This document shows positions 44,481-54,190 of a DNA stretch of 64,000 nucleotides, in pieces. Every line of letters begins with the position of its first letter. The first letter of the stretch is position 1. The notes under the pieces were generated by a model that saw only the letters and a program-made list of their open reading frames with translations, was not told the DNA's origin and did not search any database. This DNA is from CG2-30-36-16 sp964372115 (GTDB lineage Bacteria; Bacteroidota; Ignavibacteria; Ignavibacteriales; Ignavibacteriaceae), in NCBI GenBank assembly GCA_964372115.1, contig CAYJPN010000019.1, forward strand, positions 38,903 through 102,902, written 5' to 3'. The position numbers and the translations under genes are program-made.

Positions 44481-46553
44481 ATGAAAAAATTTGTCCCCGT
44501 ACTTGTTCTGCTTGCGGCAGTCAGTTTCTTTCTGGCAACCTCATCCGGTCGTGTTGCCCGAACCGGAGTTTTACCCGATTCGGTAAAAACACTTGAGCCG
44601 CTCGCCTATCACTCTCAAGAAGATCAATTAATAAATACAATCTTAGCAAGATATCATTACAATAAATTTAAATTGAATGATTCACTGTCGAGTGTTATTT
44701 TCGACAGGTACTTAAAAACATTAGACGGAACAAGAAGTTATTTTACTCAATCGGATATAAACGAATTAGAAGAGTACCGCAACAGTTTGGATGATGACAT
44801 CAAAGCTGGAAATCTTGAACCGGCTTTTGAAATTTTTAATTTGTTCAGGGAAAGATTTCATGAAAGAGTAAGTTATATCGATACTCTTCTTAAAAAAGAA
44901 TTTGATTATACAAAAAATGAGTCATTGGAAGTTGACAGAGAAAAAGCGCCGTGGGCTTCAAGCGAAACTGAATTGAATGAGATTTGGCGGAAGAGAATAA
45001 AAAACGACGCGCTTACGCGTAAACTTAACGGTGAAACATGGGAAAAAATATCTTCAAATTTAGTAAAGAGATATGATAATTTTGAGAGAACAATTTTTCA
45101 ATACAACAGCGAAGATGTTTTCCAACTTATTATGAATGCTTATACGGAGTCAATCGATCCACATAGCAACTACCTTTCCCCAATCACGTCGGATAATTTC
45201 AAAATAGATATGACCCGCTCTCTTGAAGGCATAGGGGCTCAACTGCAAACGGAGGATGAGTATACAAAGGTGGCAGAAATAATAGTCGGCGGACCTGCAT
45301 ATAAAGCGGGAGAGTTAAAACGGGATGACAAAATAATTGGTGTTGCGCAGGGTGAAGACGGAGAGATGGTTGATGTAATCGGCAAAAAAATTAATGATGT
45401 TGTTAGTTTAATTCGAGGAGCTAAGGGTACTCTTGTGCGCCTGCAAATACTCCCCGCTTCTGACGGAGTTAATGCAGCACCGAAGGAAATAAAAATTGTG
45501 AGAGATAGAATTAAACTTGAAGAGCAGTCAGCTAAAAAAGAAATAATAAATATAGAGGATGATAATGTTTCTTATAAACTCGGTGTAATATCAATACCCG
45601 CATTTTACCTCGATTATGAAGGGCAGCAGAAAGGATTAAAAGATTTTAAAACAACAACCGGTGATGTTCGAAAAATTCTTAAAGAATTAAAGGATGAAAA
45701 AGTTGACGGTGTTATTATCGATTTAAGAAATAACGGCGGGGGTTCTTTAAATGAGGCAATTGATTTAACCGGGTTGTTTATAAAAGATGGTCCAGTTGTT
45801 CAGGTAAAAAACTCGGATGGTTCGGTGGATGTTGCTGATGATCCTGACCCGATAGAAGTATACACAGGTCCGCTTGCCGTACTTGTAAACCGTTTCAGCG
45901 CTTCTGCATCGGAAATATTTTCGGGCGCCATTCAGGATTATGAGCGTGGAGTAATTATTGGTGAGCAAACATACGGCAAAGGCACGGTTCAAAATTTAAT
46001 AGATTTAAACAGGTTAATGCGCCGTGATGATAAAAAAATGGGGCAGGTAAAATTAACCATTGCAAAATATTACAGAATTACCGGCGGAAGCACACAGCAT
46101 AAAGGCGTCGTTCCCGATATTGAATTCCCCAGCGCTTTTGACTCAAAAGAATTCGGCGAAAGTTCCCAGCCGAGCGCTCTCCCGTGGGATCAGATTCAGC
46201 CTACAAAATATACTATTGCAGGGAAAGTAAAATTTATGTTAGACATTCTTCTAAAAAATCACGATGAAAGGATGAAACAAAACCCCGAATATGATTTTCT
46301 TCTTGAAGATATAAAAGAGTATAAAGATCAGCGTGATAAAAAAACTATTTCGCTTAACGAGGCTGTGCGTAAAAATGAAAAAGATAAACTTGAAGAAGAA
46401 AGATTTCAACGTGAAAATGAAAGGAGAAAAGAAAAGGGTTTAAAACTCTTAGACAAAGGAGAAAAAATACCACCGGCAGATGATAAAGATGATTTTATGC
46501 TTAATGAAGCAGGACATATTTTAGCGGATGTTATACATTTGTCAATAGGGTAG
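44481..46553 (+). CDS. prc: Tail-specific (C-terminal processing) protease, Prc/Tsp family
   Basis: 690 residues with an N-terminal signal anchor. Order: an N-terminal helical domain (about 40-230); a PDZ domain (GIGAQLQTEDEYTKVAEIIV to IRGAKGTLVRLQIL); the S41 catalytic core, with Ser in NRFSASASEIFSGAIQDY and Lys in TYGKGTVQNLI; and the C-terminal DUF3340-type extension (HDERMKQNPEYDFLLEDIKE). It degrades or trims periplasmic proteins from their C termini. The gene stands alone, followed by a terminator. Confidence 0.93.
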   Translation: MKKFVPVLVLLAAVSFFLATSSGRVARTGVLPDSVKTLEPLAYHSQEDQLINTILARYHYNKFKLNDSLSSVIFDRYLKTLDGTRSYFTQSDINELEEYRNSLDDDIKAGNLEPAFEIFNLFRERFHERVSYIDTLLKKEFDYTKNESLEVDREKAPWASSETELNEIWRKRIKNDALTRKLNGETWEKISSNLVKRYDNFERTIFQYNSEDVFQLIMNAYTESIDPHSNYLSPITSDNFKIDMTRSLEGIGAQLQTEDEYTKVAEIIVGGPAYKAGELKRDDKIIGVAQGEDGEMVDVIGKKINDVVSLIRGAKGTLVRLQILPASDGVNAAPKEIKIVRDRIKLEEQSAKKEIINIEDDNVSYKLGVISIPAFYLDYEGQQKGLKDFKTTTGDVRKILKELKDEKVDGVIIDLRNNGGGSLNEAIDLTGLFIKDGPVVQVKNSDGSVDVADDPDPIEVYTGPLAVLVNRFSASASEIFSGAIQDYERGVIIGEQTYGKGTVQNLIDLNRLMRRDDKKMGQVKLTIAKYYRITGGSTQHKGVVPDIEFPSAFDSKEFGESSQPSALPWDQIQPTKYTIAGKVKFMLDILLKNHDERMKQNPEYDFLLEDIKEYKDQRDKKTISLNEAVRKNEKDKLEEERFQRENERRKEKGLKLLDKGEKIPPADDKDDFMLNEAGHILADVIHLSIG

Positions 46554-46605
46554 TTGTTTTTCGATCAGACTTTTGAAAACCGCAAAAAATATTTTTGATT
46601 TAAAA

Positions 46606-46639
46606 CAAAAAAGGATGTCTTAAAAAACATCCTTTTTTT
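46606..46639. terminator. Bidirectional terminator between prc and the aldehyde dehydrogenase
   Basis: AAAGGATGT / ACATCCTTT with a short loop is bounded by A and T runs on both sides, so it serves both convergent genes. Confidence 0.88.
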
Positions 46640-46660
46640 GTGTTGATAAATTAGAAAGAA

Positions 46661-48193
46661 TTAAATATCAAACTTAATGCCCTGAGCTAAAGGTAATTGA
46701 GTTCCCCAGTTTATTGTGTTGGTCTGCAGCCGCATGTAAAGTTTCCAAGATTCTGAACCTGACTCGCGACCACCACCGGTTTCTTTTTCGCCACCGAATG
46801 CACCGCCGATTTCAGCGCCCGAAGTACCAATGTTTACGTTTGCAATTCCGCAATCGGAACCCACCGCAGAAAGGTATTCTTCAACTTCGCGCATATTGTT
46901 TGTAAAAATGGATGACGATAATCCCTGCTCAACACCGTTTTGAATTGCGATAGCGTTTGTTACGTTGCCTGAATATTTGATCAAATATAATATCGGGGCA
47001 AATGTTTCTTCCTGAACTATCTGGTACTTATTATCGGCTTCCGCAATTGCAGGACGAACGTAACAACCCGACTCGTAACCTTCGCCTGTTAAAACTTCGC
47101 CGCCGTAAATAACACTGCCGCCTTCTTTTTTAACTTGCTCTAATGCTTTTGTAAAATCGCCGACTGCATTCTTGTCAATCAGCGGACCAACATGATTTTT
47201 TTCGTCAAGCGGATCGCCAATTTTTAAACCGCTGTAAGCTTTTAATAATGATTCTTTTACTTTGTCATAAATCGAATCGTGAACAATCAAACGGCGAGTA
47301 CTTGTACACCTTTGACCGGCTGTGCCAACTGCTCCAAAGACCACTGCCGGCATCGCCATTTTAAGATCTGCATCGGGCGTCATTACAATTGCGTTATTGC
47401 CGCCGAGTTCCAAAATTGTACGTCCGAATCTGCGTTGTACAACTTCGCCTGCGTGGCGCCCAACTCTTGTTGAGCCTGTAACGGAGATTAGCGGAATTCT
47501 TTTATCGTTTAATAATTTTTCACCGATTGTTGCGCCTCTGCCGATAACAAGAGTAAACAAACCTTCGGGTAAATTATTTTCTTTTATTACTTCAGCAATA
47601 ATGTTTTGAGTTGCAATTGCAGAAAGCGGAACTTTGGAAGAAGGTTTCCATAAATTTGTATCGCCGCAAATTGTAGCGAGCATCGCGTTCCACGACCAAA
47701 CTGCAACAGGAAAGTTAAATGCAGAAATTGTGGCAACAACTCCCAACGGATGATACTGGTCATACATTCTGTGTTGTGGTCTTTCACTTACCATCATGTG
47801 TCCGTACAATTGGCGCGACTGTCCAACTGCGAAATCACAAATGTCAATCATTTCCTGAACTTCGCCCATTCCTTCTTGCAATGATTTACCCATTTCATAA
47901 GAAACAAGCATACCGAGAGGACGTTTGTACTCACGAAGTTTTAATCCAATCTGACGAACAACTTCACCGCGTTTTGGCGCCGGAACCATTCTCCAATGCT
48001 TAAAAGCTTCAACTGCTGTCTCTAACACTTTTTCATAATCTGCTTCAGAGCACTGATAAACGCTTGCAATATATTTGCCATTTGTTGGTGAATAAATTTT
48101 TAATTCACCTTCGGTTGTGGTTTCAAACCAATTTTGACCGGTTGAACAACCAAAGTTTTTTTCTTTGATGCCTAACTGCCTTAAGAATTCCAT
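46661..48193 (-). CDS. amaB: Aldehyde dehydrogenase, antiquitin type (L-aminoadipate-semialdehyde dehydrogenase)
   Basis: 510 residues of the ALDH7 family. Catalytic Cys lies in GTAGQRCTSTRRL and the general-base Glu in ILELGGNNAIVM. STRVGRHAGEVVQRRFG and the C-terminal GGAFGGEKETGGGRESGS are antiquitin signatures. It would oxidise L-2-aminoadipate 6-semialdehyde, the product of lysine 6-transaminase, whose gene lies 3 kb away (51176). A regulator gene ends 11 bp upstream, giving a regulator-enzyme operon. The substrate is inferred from family plus neighbour. Confidence 0.85.
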   Translation of the reverse strand: MEFLRQLGIKEKNFGCSTGQNWFETTTEGELKIYSPTNGKYIASVYQCSEADYEKVLETAVEAFKHWRMVPAPKRGEVVRQIGLKLREYKRPLGMLVSYEMGKSLQEGMGEVQEMIDICDFAVGQSRQLYGHMMVSERPQHRMYDQYHPLGVVATISAFNFPVAVWSWNAMLATICGDTNLWKPSSKVPLSAIATQNIIAEVIKENNLPEGLFTLVIGRGATIGEKLLNDKRIPLISVTGSTRVGRHAGEVVQRRFGRTILELGGNNAIVMTPDADLKMAMPAVVFGAVGTAGQRCTSTRRLIVHDSIYDKVKESLLKAYSGLKIGDPLDEKNHVGPLIDKNAVGDFTKALEQVKKEGGSVIYGGEVLTGEGYESGCYVRPAIAEADNKYQIVQEETFAPILYLIKYSGNVTNAIAIQNGVEQGLSSSIFTNNMREVEEYLSAVGSDCGIANVNIGTSGAEIGGAFGGEKETGGGRESGSESWKLYMRLQTNTINWGTQLPLAQGIKFDI

Positions 48194-48203
48194 ACTGACT
48201 CCT

Positions 48204-48629
48204 TTAGTTAGTAAGTTTAATTTGTTCTATAATATTGTTTAAATAAATTTTACGCATTTTGTTTTCAATCTCCACCTGGATATCGGAAAACAAATTGAGA
48301 AATAATCCGTTCATCTTTTTTACATCCTCCATCCCCTTGCCGCTTACTTCGTTTACATCGAGGTAAAAAGCTTTCCTCTCTTCAACAGCGCAATAAACTT
48401 CCTGAAGATGAATTTTATCTATTTTTTTTGCAAGTAAAAATCCGCCGTTTGTTCCGTACGTACTTTTTATGATATTATTTTTTACAAGCATCGATAATAT
48501 TTGACGCAACTTGGAAGCATTTGAACCGATTCCGTTCGCAATTGTAATGCTGTTTTGCGGTTCGGGGTTTGTTTCCGCAAGAAAGTATAAAGCTTTTACT
48601 GCTGTTGAAAGTTTTTTGGATGCTGACAT
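48204..48629 (-). CDS. Rrf2 family transcriptional regulator
   Basis: 141 residues. The winged helix-turn-helix spans about 1-80 (STAVKALYFLAETNPEPQNS; NASKLRQILSMLVKNNIIKS; GTNGGFLLAK), the usual Rrf2 start. The three-Cys iron-sulfur motif of IscR/NsrR is absent; only one Cys (VYCAVEE) is present. It is therefore more like YwnA-type regulators that sense something other than a cluster. It is the first gene of a unit with the aldehyde dehydrogenase and probably controls it. An AT-rich divergent region separates it from the phosphatase gene. Confidence 0.88.
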   Translation of the reverse strand: MSASKKLSTAVKALYFLAETNPEPQNSITIANGIGSNASKLRQILSMLVKNNIIKSTYGTNGGFLLAKKIDKIHLQEVYCAVEERKAFYLDVNEVSGKGMEDVKKMNGLFLNLFSDIQVEIENKMRKIYLNNIIEQIKLTN

Positions 48630-48723
48630 AAATAATTATTTAAATCTGTTACACATAGTGTAACTAATCTTAAATCAAATAGCAACCGCTCATTTATTTT
48701 TTTTTTATAATAACAAATAAAAA

Positions 48724-50943
48724 TTGACTATCCTTTTCTTCTGCATTATTTTAAGCCTAAATTATTCGGAAAATATCTTGAACAGCATCAAAAAATTCGT
48801 TTTAACCATTTGTATTACCATTATTTTAGCTGCTTCTTGTTCCTTCTCTCAGAAGCAAGAAATTTTTTTAAATATTGACAGCATAAGCGTTGATTTAAAT
48901 TTGAATAAAATTGGTTACCGAATAACCAATCCTATTAAATTTAGTTCAAAAGATAGTTCCATTTTCGCTTCCCCATTTTATGATGATAAACAATGGAGTA
49001 CAAAAAAATTAGCTCTCAACCTGGATGAATTTGCAAAAGAAGAATTAACCGGTGTAGCCTGGTTCAGAATAAATATTGTTGTCGATTCGTCCCTAAAGAA
49101 TAGAGTGATTAGTTTACTTGTTGCACAAAATGGTGCATCTGATATTTACTTTGATGGGAAAAAAATAGAAACATTCGGAACTCCCTGGTTAGAAAATAGA
49201 GATGAAACACCTTATAACCCGATAAATATTCCCATAGCAGTTTATTTGAATGACAAAAAGGAGCACCTTCTCGCTATTCGATATACTTACATGGATGCTC
49301 TCAAAATTTATTCAATAGCCGGACGACTCGCCGGTGAAATAAGAATGCGAATAACTCTGGCTGAACAAAATAACTACGCAAAAGCTCAATTAAAAATTAT
49401 TACTCTCAACTCGATGGTTAACCTTGTGCTGTTCGGAATTTTATTTACGCTTACATTTGTTTACCTATTAATTTTCTTATATAGACGAACTGAAAAAACA
49501 TACTTTTTATTCAGTTTTTATACTTTGAATATGGCGCTTATATTTTTGCTGTCTTATATCATATCGGTTTCCCACTACCCAACTTTTTCTTTTCTTATAG
49601 AGGTTCTAACGTATTTCTTTCTAATCTGCATTTTCATTTTACTTTTGGCGTTTTTGTATTCCGCATTTCTCCCAAAAATGCCGGTGCAATTTTGGATATT
49701 TCTCTCATCGGGTTGGTCAATTTTTTTGTTGAGTACGCTCGATCAGTATTTTGTAAAGTTTCCGTTTCTCGGTTATCTCTTTCCGGTGTATGTTGCGGCT
49801 TCGGCATTAGAAACTCTCAGAATGATATACTGGTCGGTAAAAAAGAAATTGGAAGGTGCAAAAATAATAGGAATAGGTGCGTTGGGGTTTATTTTGCTTG
49901 TAGCATTTGTGTTTTTAGTAAACTTATTTCAGGTTCAAAGAGAATTATCGGAAAGCATTCTTGTCATAATTCTTTATACTGGATTTATCAGTCTTCCGTT
50001 TTCAATGGCTATTTTTCTTGCCCGTTCTATTTCTATCACAAATAAAAATCTTGAATTAAAACTTGAAGAAGTAAAACAACTTTCGGCATACACACTCGAA
50101 CAAGAACGGGAAGCCACTGAACTTAAAATCCAGGCGGAAAGAGAAAAAGCAAAAACCCTTGAAGCGGAACTTCAAACAAAAGCCGCGGAAGCGCAATCAA
50201 GAATTTTACAAATTGAGAATGATAGAAAAGCAAAGGAATTAGATGAAGCAAGAACTCTCCAACTTTCAATGCTGCCAAAAGAAATTATATGTCCGCCTCA
50301 TCTCGAAATTGATGTATTTATGCAAACAGCAACTGAAGTCGGTGGTGATTATTATGATTTTTCGTTAGCTGATGATAATTCTTTGACTATAGTTTTGGGG
50401 GACGCTACCGGACATGGGGTAAGGGCAGGCATTATGGTCTCCACGGTAAAAAGCTTATTTATACATCATGCGCACCATGCTCCGCTAAAAATGATAAATC
50501 TCTTTAATCGTTCGCTGCGGGCAATGAAATTCGACAGACTGTACATGTGCCTTTGCGCCGTAAAAATTACTAACTATAAAATGACGATTGCCAACGCGGG
50601 CATTCCTCCGATTTTGATTCATAGAAAAGTTGAAAATAAAATTGAAGCAATAACACTTAAGTCTATGCCTCTTGGTGGTTTTGAGGAATTTCCTTACAAA
50701 GAAATTGATGTGAATTTGCTCGCGGGAGATACTGTATTAATTATGAGTGACGGATTCCCGGAACTGTTTAATGATGAAGGTGAAATGCTTGATTATGCCG
50801 GAGCAAGCGAGGTTTTTAATCAACTCGCACACCTTGCTCCGAAAGATATTATTAGCAACCTGGCTCTATTTGTTAAAGATTGGCGTGGAGGGAAACTGCC
50901 GAATGACGATGTTTCATTTATAGCGATAAAGGTAAAAAATTAA
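48724..50943 (+). CDS. Membrane-anchored PP2C/SpoIIE serine phosphatase (7TMR-DISM type)
   Basis: Up to 739 residues. The start is uncertain: TTG at 48724, or TTG at 48778, which gives a shorter signal peptide ending SFSQ. An extracytoplasmic sandwich domain (about 40-215; LLVAQNGASDIYFDGKKIET) is followed by about seven membrane segments (230-440), a coiled coil (about 450-515, LEEVKQLSAYTLEQEREATE onward) and a SpoIIE/RsbU phosphatase domain. The phosphatase metal sites are EVGGDYYDF, VLGDATGHGV, IMSDGFPEL and PNDDVSFIA. It probably senses an outside signal and dephosphorylates an anti-sigma antagonist. Confidence 0.85.
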   Translation: MTILFFCIILSLNYSENILNSIKKFVLTICITIILAASCSFSQKQEIFLNIDSISVDLNLNKIGYRITNPIKFSSKDSSIFASPFYDDKQWSTKKLALNLDEFAKEELTGVAWFRINIVVDSSLKNRVISLLVAQNGASDIYFDGKKIETFGTPWLENRDETPYNPINIPIAVYLNDKKEHLLAIRYTYMDALKIYSIAGRLAGEIRMRITLAEQNNYAKAQLKIITLNSMVNLVLFGILFTLTFVYLLIFLYRRTEKTYFLFSFYTLNMALIFLLSYIISVSHYPTFSFLIEVLTYFFLICIFILLLAFLYSAFLPKMPVQFWIFLSSGWSIFLLSTLDQYFVKFPFLGYLFPVYVAASALETLRMIYWSVKKKLEGAKIIGIGALGFILLVAFVFLVNLFQVQRELSESILVIILYTGFISLPFSMAIFLARSISITNKNLELKLEEVKQLSAYTLEQEREATELKIQAEREKAKTLEAELQTKAAEAQSRILQIENDRKAKELDEARTLQLSMLPKEIICPPHLEIDVFMQTATEVGGDYYDFSLADDNSLTIVLGDATGHGVRAGIMVSTVKSLFIHHAHHAPLKMINLFNRSLRAMKFDRLYMCLCAVKITNYKMTIANAGIPPILIHRKVENKIEAITLKSMPLGGFEEFPYKEIDVNLLAGDTVLIMSDGFPELFNDEGEMLDYAGASEVFNQLAHLAPKDIISNLALFVKDWRGGKLPNDDVSFIAIKVKN

Positions 50944-51175
50944 TTTTGTTCACTTAATATAATTGAAATATGGTCTATTATTAAGTATTTTTACGCTTGA
51001 AGAAAAAGGCTTATATGTTCAAATTTATAAATTTTCATAAACAAACAGGGTTTAGAGAGCTTCGGAGCTATTTCGTTTCTCGCTTCGAAAACGTATTCTA
51101 ATTACTTACCCCATTTTCTTCCCATTCTATAAAAAAATATTTTTTTCATTTTACTGTTAAATAGAGGTAAGTTCT

Positions 51176-52549
51176 ATGTATAACAACAATTTAAACAACT
51201 CCGGTGATGTGATTGATTTACATTACCACATTCCCGCGGATAAAGTTCATGAAACAATTGGCAAACATATGTTGGCTGACGGTTTTGATATCGTACTTGA
51301 TTTAGAAAAAAGTTCGGGCACAAAAATAGTTGATGAAAGAACCGGCGAAACCTATCTTGATCTTTTTACATTTTTTGCTTCAAACGCTCTCGGAATGAAT
51401 CATCCGAAACTGAATAACCCCGAAGTAATTGAAGAATTAGGGCGTGCAGCGATAAATAAACCTTCAAACTCGGATATATACACAACACAGATGGCTGAAT
51501 TTGTAGATATGTTTACACGAGTTGCAAAACCTGATTATATGAAATATCTCTTTTTTATAGCCGGCGGCGCGCTTGCGGTAGAAAATGGTTTAAAAGTTGC
51601 TTTCGACTGGAAGGTTCAGAAAAACTTTGAAAAAGGTTATAAAGAAGAGAAAGGTCACAGAGTCATTCACTTCAAAGAAGCTTTTCATGGGAGAAGCGGT
51701 TATACACTTTCAATGACTAATACTGACCCTAACAAAATAAATTATTTCCCAAAATTCGATTGGCCAAGAATTACAAATCCGAAAATTATTTATCCTTTAG
51801 ACCAACATCTTGATGAAGTTATAAAGTCAGAAGAGCAAGCCATTAGTGAAATTTATGATGCAATAAAAAAATATCCTGATGACATTGCAGCTATAATCAT
51901 TGAACCTATTCAAGGTGAAGGCGGCGACAGTTTCTTCAGAAAAGAATTTTTCCAGAAACTTCGCAAAATTGCAGATGAGAATGATATTCTTTTAATGTTT
52001 GATGAAGTTCAAACAGGCTTTGGTTTAACCGGAAAATTTTGGGCATCAGAATATTATGTAAAACCCGATATCATTTCATTTGGAAAAAAAGCTCAAGTTT
52101 GCGGAATAATGGTTTCAGAAAGAGTTGATGAAGTAAAAAATAATTGTTTTAAAACGTCCAGTAGAATAAACTCAACCTGGGGTTCAAACTTTATTGATAT
52201 GATTCGCTCAAAACATATTATGCGTGTTATTGCCGAAGATAATTTGGTCGAGAATGCCCGTGTTCAGGGAGAGTATCTTTTAGCGCAGCTTATCGAATTA
52301 CAAAATCAGTTTCCTCAGCTACTCAACAGCGCCCGCGGGCTTGGTTTGATGTGCTCGTTTAATTTTATCGACGGTAAAACCCGCGATGAGTTTAGAGAAT
52401 TAGCGTATAAAGAAAAATTAATTATTCTCGGGTGCGGTTCAAAAACAATTAGGTTCAGACCACCATTAACCGTTACAAAAAGTGAATTGGATGAGGGCTT
52501 GAATATTTGCAAAAAAGTTCTCAAATTAATGACGTCCGATAACAATTAA
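51176..52549 (+). CDS. lat: L-lysine 6-transaminase
   Basis: 457 residues, start with AGAGGTAAG upstream. A class III PLP aminotransferase of the lysine-epsilon type: HETIGKHMLADGFDIVLDLE at the start, FHGRSGYTLSMTNTDPNKI, EPIQGEGGDSFFR, DEVQTGFGLTGKFWA, and the PLP lysine in ISFGKKAQVCG. It converts lysine and 2-oxoglutarate to 2-aminoadipate semialdehyde and glutamate, feeding the aldehyde dehydrogenase at 46661. A strong terminator follows. Confidence 0.92.
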   Translation: MYNNNLNNSGDVIDLHYHIPADKVHETIGKHMLADGFDIVLDLEKSSGTKIVDERTGETYLDLFTFFASNALGMNHPKLNNPEVIEELGRAAINKPSNSDIYTTQMAEFVDMFTRVAKPDYMKYLFFIAGGALAVENGLKVAFDWKVQKNFEKGYKEEKGHRVIHFKEAFHGRSGYTLSMTNTDPNKINYFPKFDWPRITNPKIIYPLDQHLDEVIKSEEQAISEIYDAIKKYPDDIAAIIIEPIQGEGGDSFFRKEFFQKLRKIADENDILLMFDEVQTGFGLTGKFWASEYYVKPDIISFGKKAQVCGIMVSERVDEVKNNCFKTSSRINSTWGSNFIDMIRSKHIMRVIAEDNLVENARVQGEYLLAQLIELQNQFPQLLNSARGLGLMCSFNFIDGKTRDEFRELAYKEKLIILGCGSKTIRFRPPLTVTKSELDEGLNICKKVLKLMTSDNN

Positions 52550-52569
52550 TAATTAAACTACTTGCATTT

Positions 52570-52598
52570 GCGGCTCCGGGTGGAGCCGCAACTTTTTT
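52570..52598 (+). terminator. Intrinsic terminator after lat
   Basis: GCGGCTCC-GGGT-GGAGCCGC is followed by AACTTTTTT. Confidence 0.92.
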
Positions 52599-52609
52599 AA
52601 AGGTGTTTT

Positions 52610-53296
52610 TTGGAATCAGCCCTATACATAGTAAGTACACCTATCGGTAACCTGAAGGATATTACGCTACGCGCTTTAGAAATTTTGCGGGATGTAGATT
52701 TTGTTGCCTGCGAAGATACAAGAGTAACATCTTTTCTCCTTTCCCATTACGAAATAAAAAAAGAATTAATATCGTTAAACGCGGTTAATGAAAATAAAAA
52801 AATTGATTATATCATCAACCGAATATCTCAAGGGGAAGCGTGCGCATTATGTTCGGACGCAGGAACCCCGGGCATTTCTGATCCCGGTGTACGGCTAATT
52901 TCTGCCGCTATAAAAAATGAGAACCTTGTTGTTCCCATCCCCGGAGTAACAGCAGCAATAACAGCTCTAAGCGCCAGCGGGCTGCCGACAGATGCTTTTT
53001 TATACGAAGGATTTATCCCGCAAAAAAAGGGGAGACAAAAAAAATTAAAGGAATTAAGTGAAATCGATCGAACGATTATATTGTATGAGTCAACTTACCG
53101 TATTGAAAAACTTCTCGGAGAATTAAACGAATATATGCCGAAAAGATATATTGTGGTAGGGCGGGAGCTTACAAAAAAGTTTGAAGAATTTTGGCGCGGT
53201 TACCCGTTGGATTTATTGGATCAAATAAAAACGAAAACCACAAAGGGTGAGTTTGTTTTAATTATTTCCCCTATTTCATGGCGGGAGCACGTTTAG
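52610..53296 (+). CDS. rsmI: 16S rRNA (cytidine-2'-O)-methyltransferase RsmI
   Basis: 228 residues, apparently starting at TTG (52610) after AAAGGTG; no ATG fits. ALYIVSTPIGNLKDITLRAL, CEDTRVTSFLL and CSDAGTPGISDPGVRL are the family signatures, with AITALSASGLPTDAF completing the SAM/uroporphyrinogen-methylase-type fold. It methylates the 2'-OH of C1402 in 16S rRNA. It overlaps the convergent methyltransferase gene by 26 bp. Confidence 0.93.
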   Translation: MESALYIVSTPIGNLKDITLRALEILRDVDFVACEDTRVTSFLLSHYEIKKELISLNAVNENKKIDYIINRISQGEACALCSDAGTPGISDPGVRLISAAIKNENLVVPIPGVTAAITALSASGLPTDAFLYEGFIPQKKGRQKKLKELSEIDRTIILYESTYRIEKLLGELNEYMPKRYIVVGRELTKKFEEFWRGYPLDLLDQIKTKTTKGEFVLIISPISWREHV

Positions 53297-54089
53297 TTAA
53301 TTTTTTTCGCAAAACAATAACCATACTTTCCGGATCTTTACAGTCTTCAAGGTTACAAGGCGGAACTTCCATATTACCATAAAACCAAACACCTTCAAAC
53401 TCCCCGCTCAACTCAATAAGCGCTCTAAGCTCTTGGACTAAATACCACCTATGTTTAGACTTAGACTCGTTTATCTGAATCAGTTTATCTTTCTCTTTTA
53501 TAGATATTTTTGTTGTTATAGCCCACTGCTGCAGAAAGGGATCATACTCGTCATCGTGTGCTCCAAACTGCACTACGACTTCCATGCCTTTCTGTTTTAT
53601 TTTCCAGATATTATCTTCACCATCTGGGAAAAAATAAATGGGGTGAGCTGTTTCAATAATATAAAGACCTCCCGGGAGCATATTTGCAGCGACGCATTTT
53701 AAATGTTTTATAAAATCTTCGTTAGTAAGAATATGTGTGATGCTCTCTGTAAAAATAGTTGTAACAGCAACCGGCTCCTTAAGTTTGTAATCGAGCATAT
53801 CACCGCAGATAAAACAAATGTCTGCTTTCTCTTCTCTGGCAAGAAGTTCGGCATACTCTATCATATCCGGTGAAAGGTCAATTGCGCATGTTTTCCAGTT
53901 CATTTTGCTCAACTCAATTGCATGGCGCGCCGGTCCGCAAGCAAGCTCGAGTGCCGATAGATTATTATTTTTAACTTTTGAATGCTCTCTAAAACACCAG
54001 TTTATAAACTCAACTTCTGCTTTATAATCTTTCCCCGAAAATGCAATATCGTACGCTTTTGCGAAACGATAAAATTCTTTATTAGCCAT
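53271..54089 (-). CDS. Class I SAM-dependent methyltransferase
   Basis: 272 residues. The SAM-binding motif I is ALELACGPARHAIELSK near residue 47, followed by KTCAIDLSPDMIEYA (acidic residue of motif II) and ICGDMLDYKL. The C-terminal part has a sheet typical of small-molecule methyltransferases (YIIETAHPIYFFPDGEDNI). The substrate is unknown. It stands alone between two convergent or collinear genes, with its 3' end inside rsmI's end. Confidence 0.82.
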   Translation of the reverse strand: MANKEFYRFAKAYDIAFSGKDYKAEVEFINWCFREHSKVKNNNLSALELACGPARHAIELSKMNWKTCAIDLSPDMIEYAELLAREEKADICFICGDMLDYKLKEPVAVTTIFTESITHILTNEDFIKHLKCVAANMLPGGLYIIETAHPIYFFPDGEDNIWKIKQKGMEVVVQFGAHDDEYDPFLQQWAITTKISIKEKDKLIQINESKSKHRWYLVQELRALIELSGEFEGVWFYGNMEVPPCNLEDCKDPESMVIVLRKKLTKRAPAMK

Positions 54090-54153
54090 ATCTTCTTTAT
54101 AATTGAGTAGTCAATATACACTAAGATTTAGTGGTATTCTATTAATGAGATAT

Positions 54154-54184
54154 TAAAAAGCGGCGAAGACTCCACGCTCCGCCT
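54154..54184 (-). terminator. Terminator after apt
   Basis: On the minus strand GGCGGAG pairs with CTTCGCC (one G-U), followed by GCTTTTT. It closes the seven-gene operon. Confidence 0.7.
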
Positions 54185-54190
54185 TATAAT

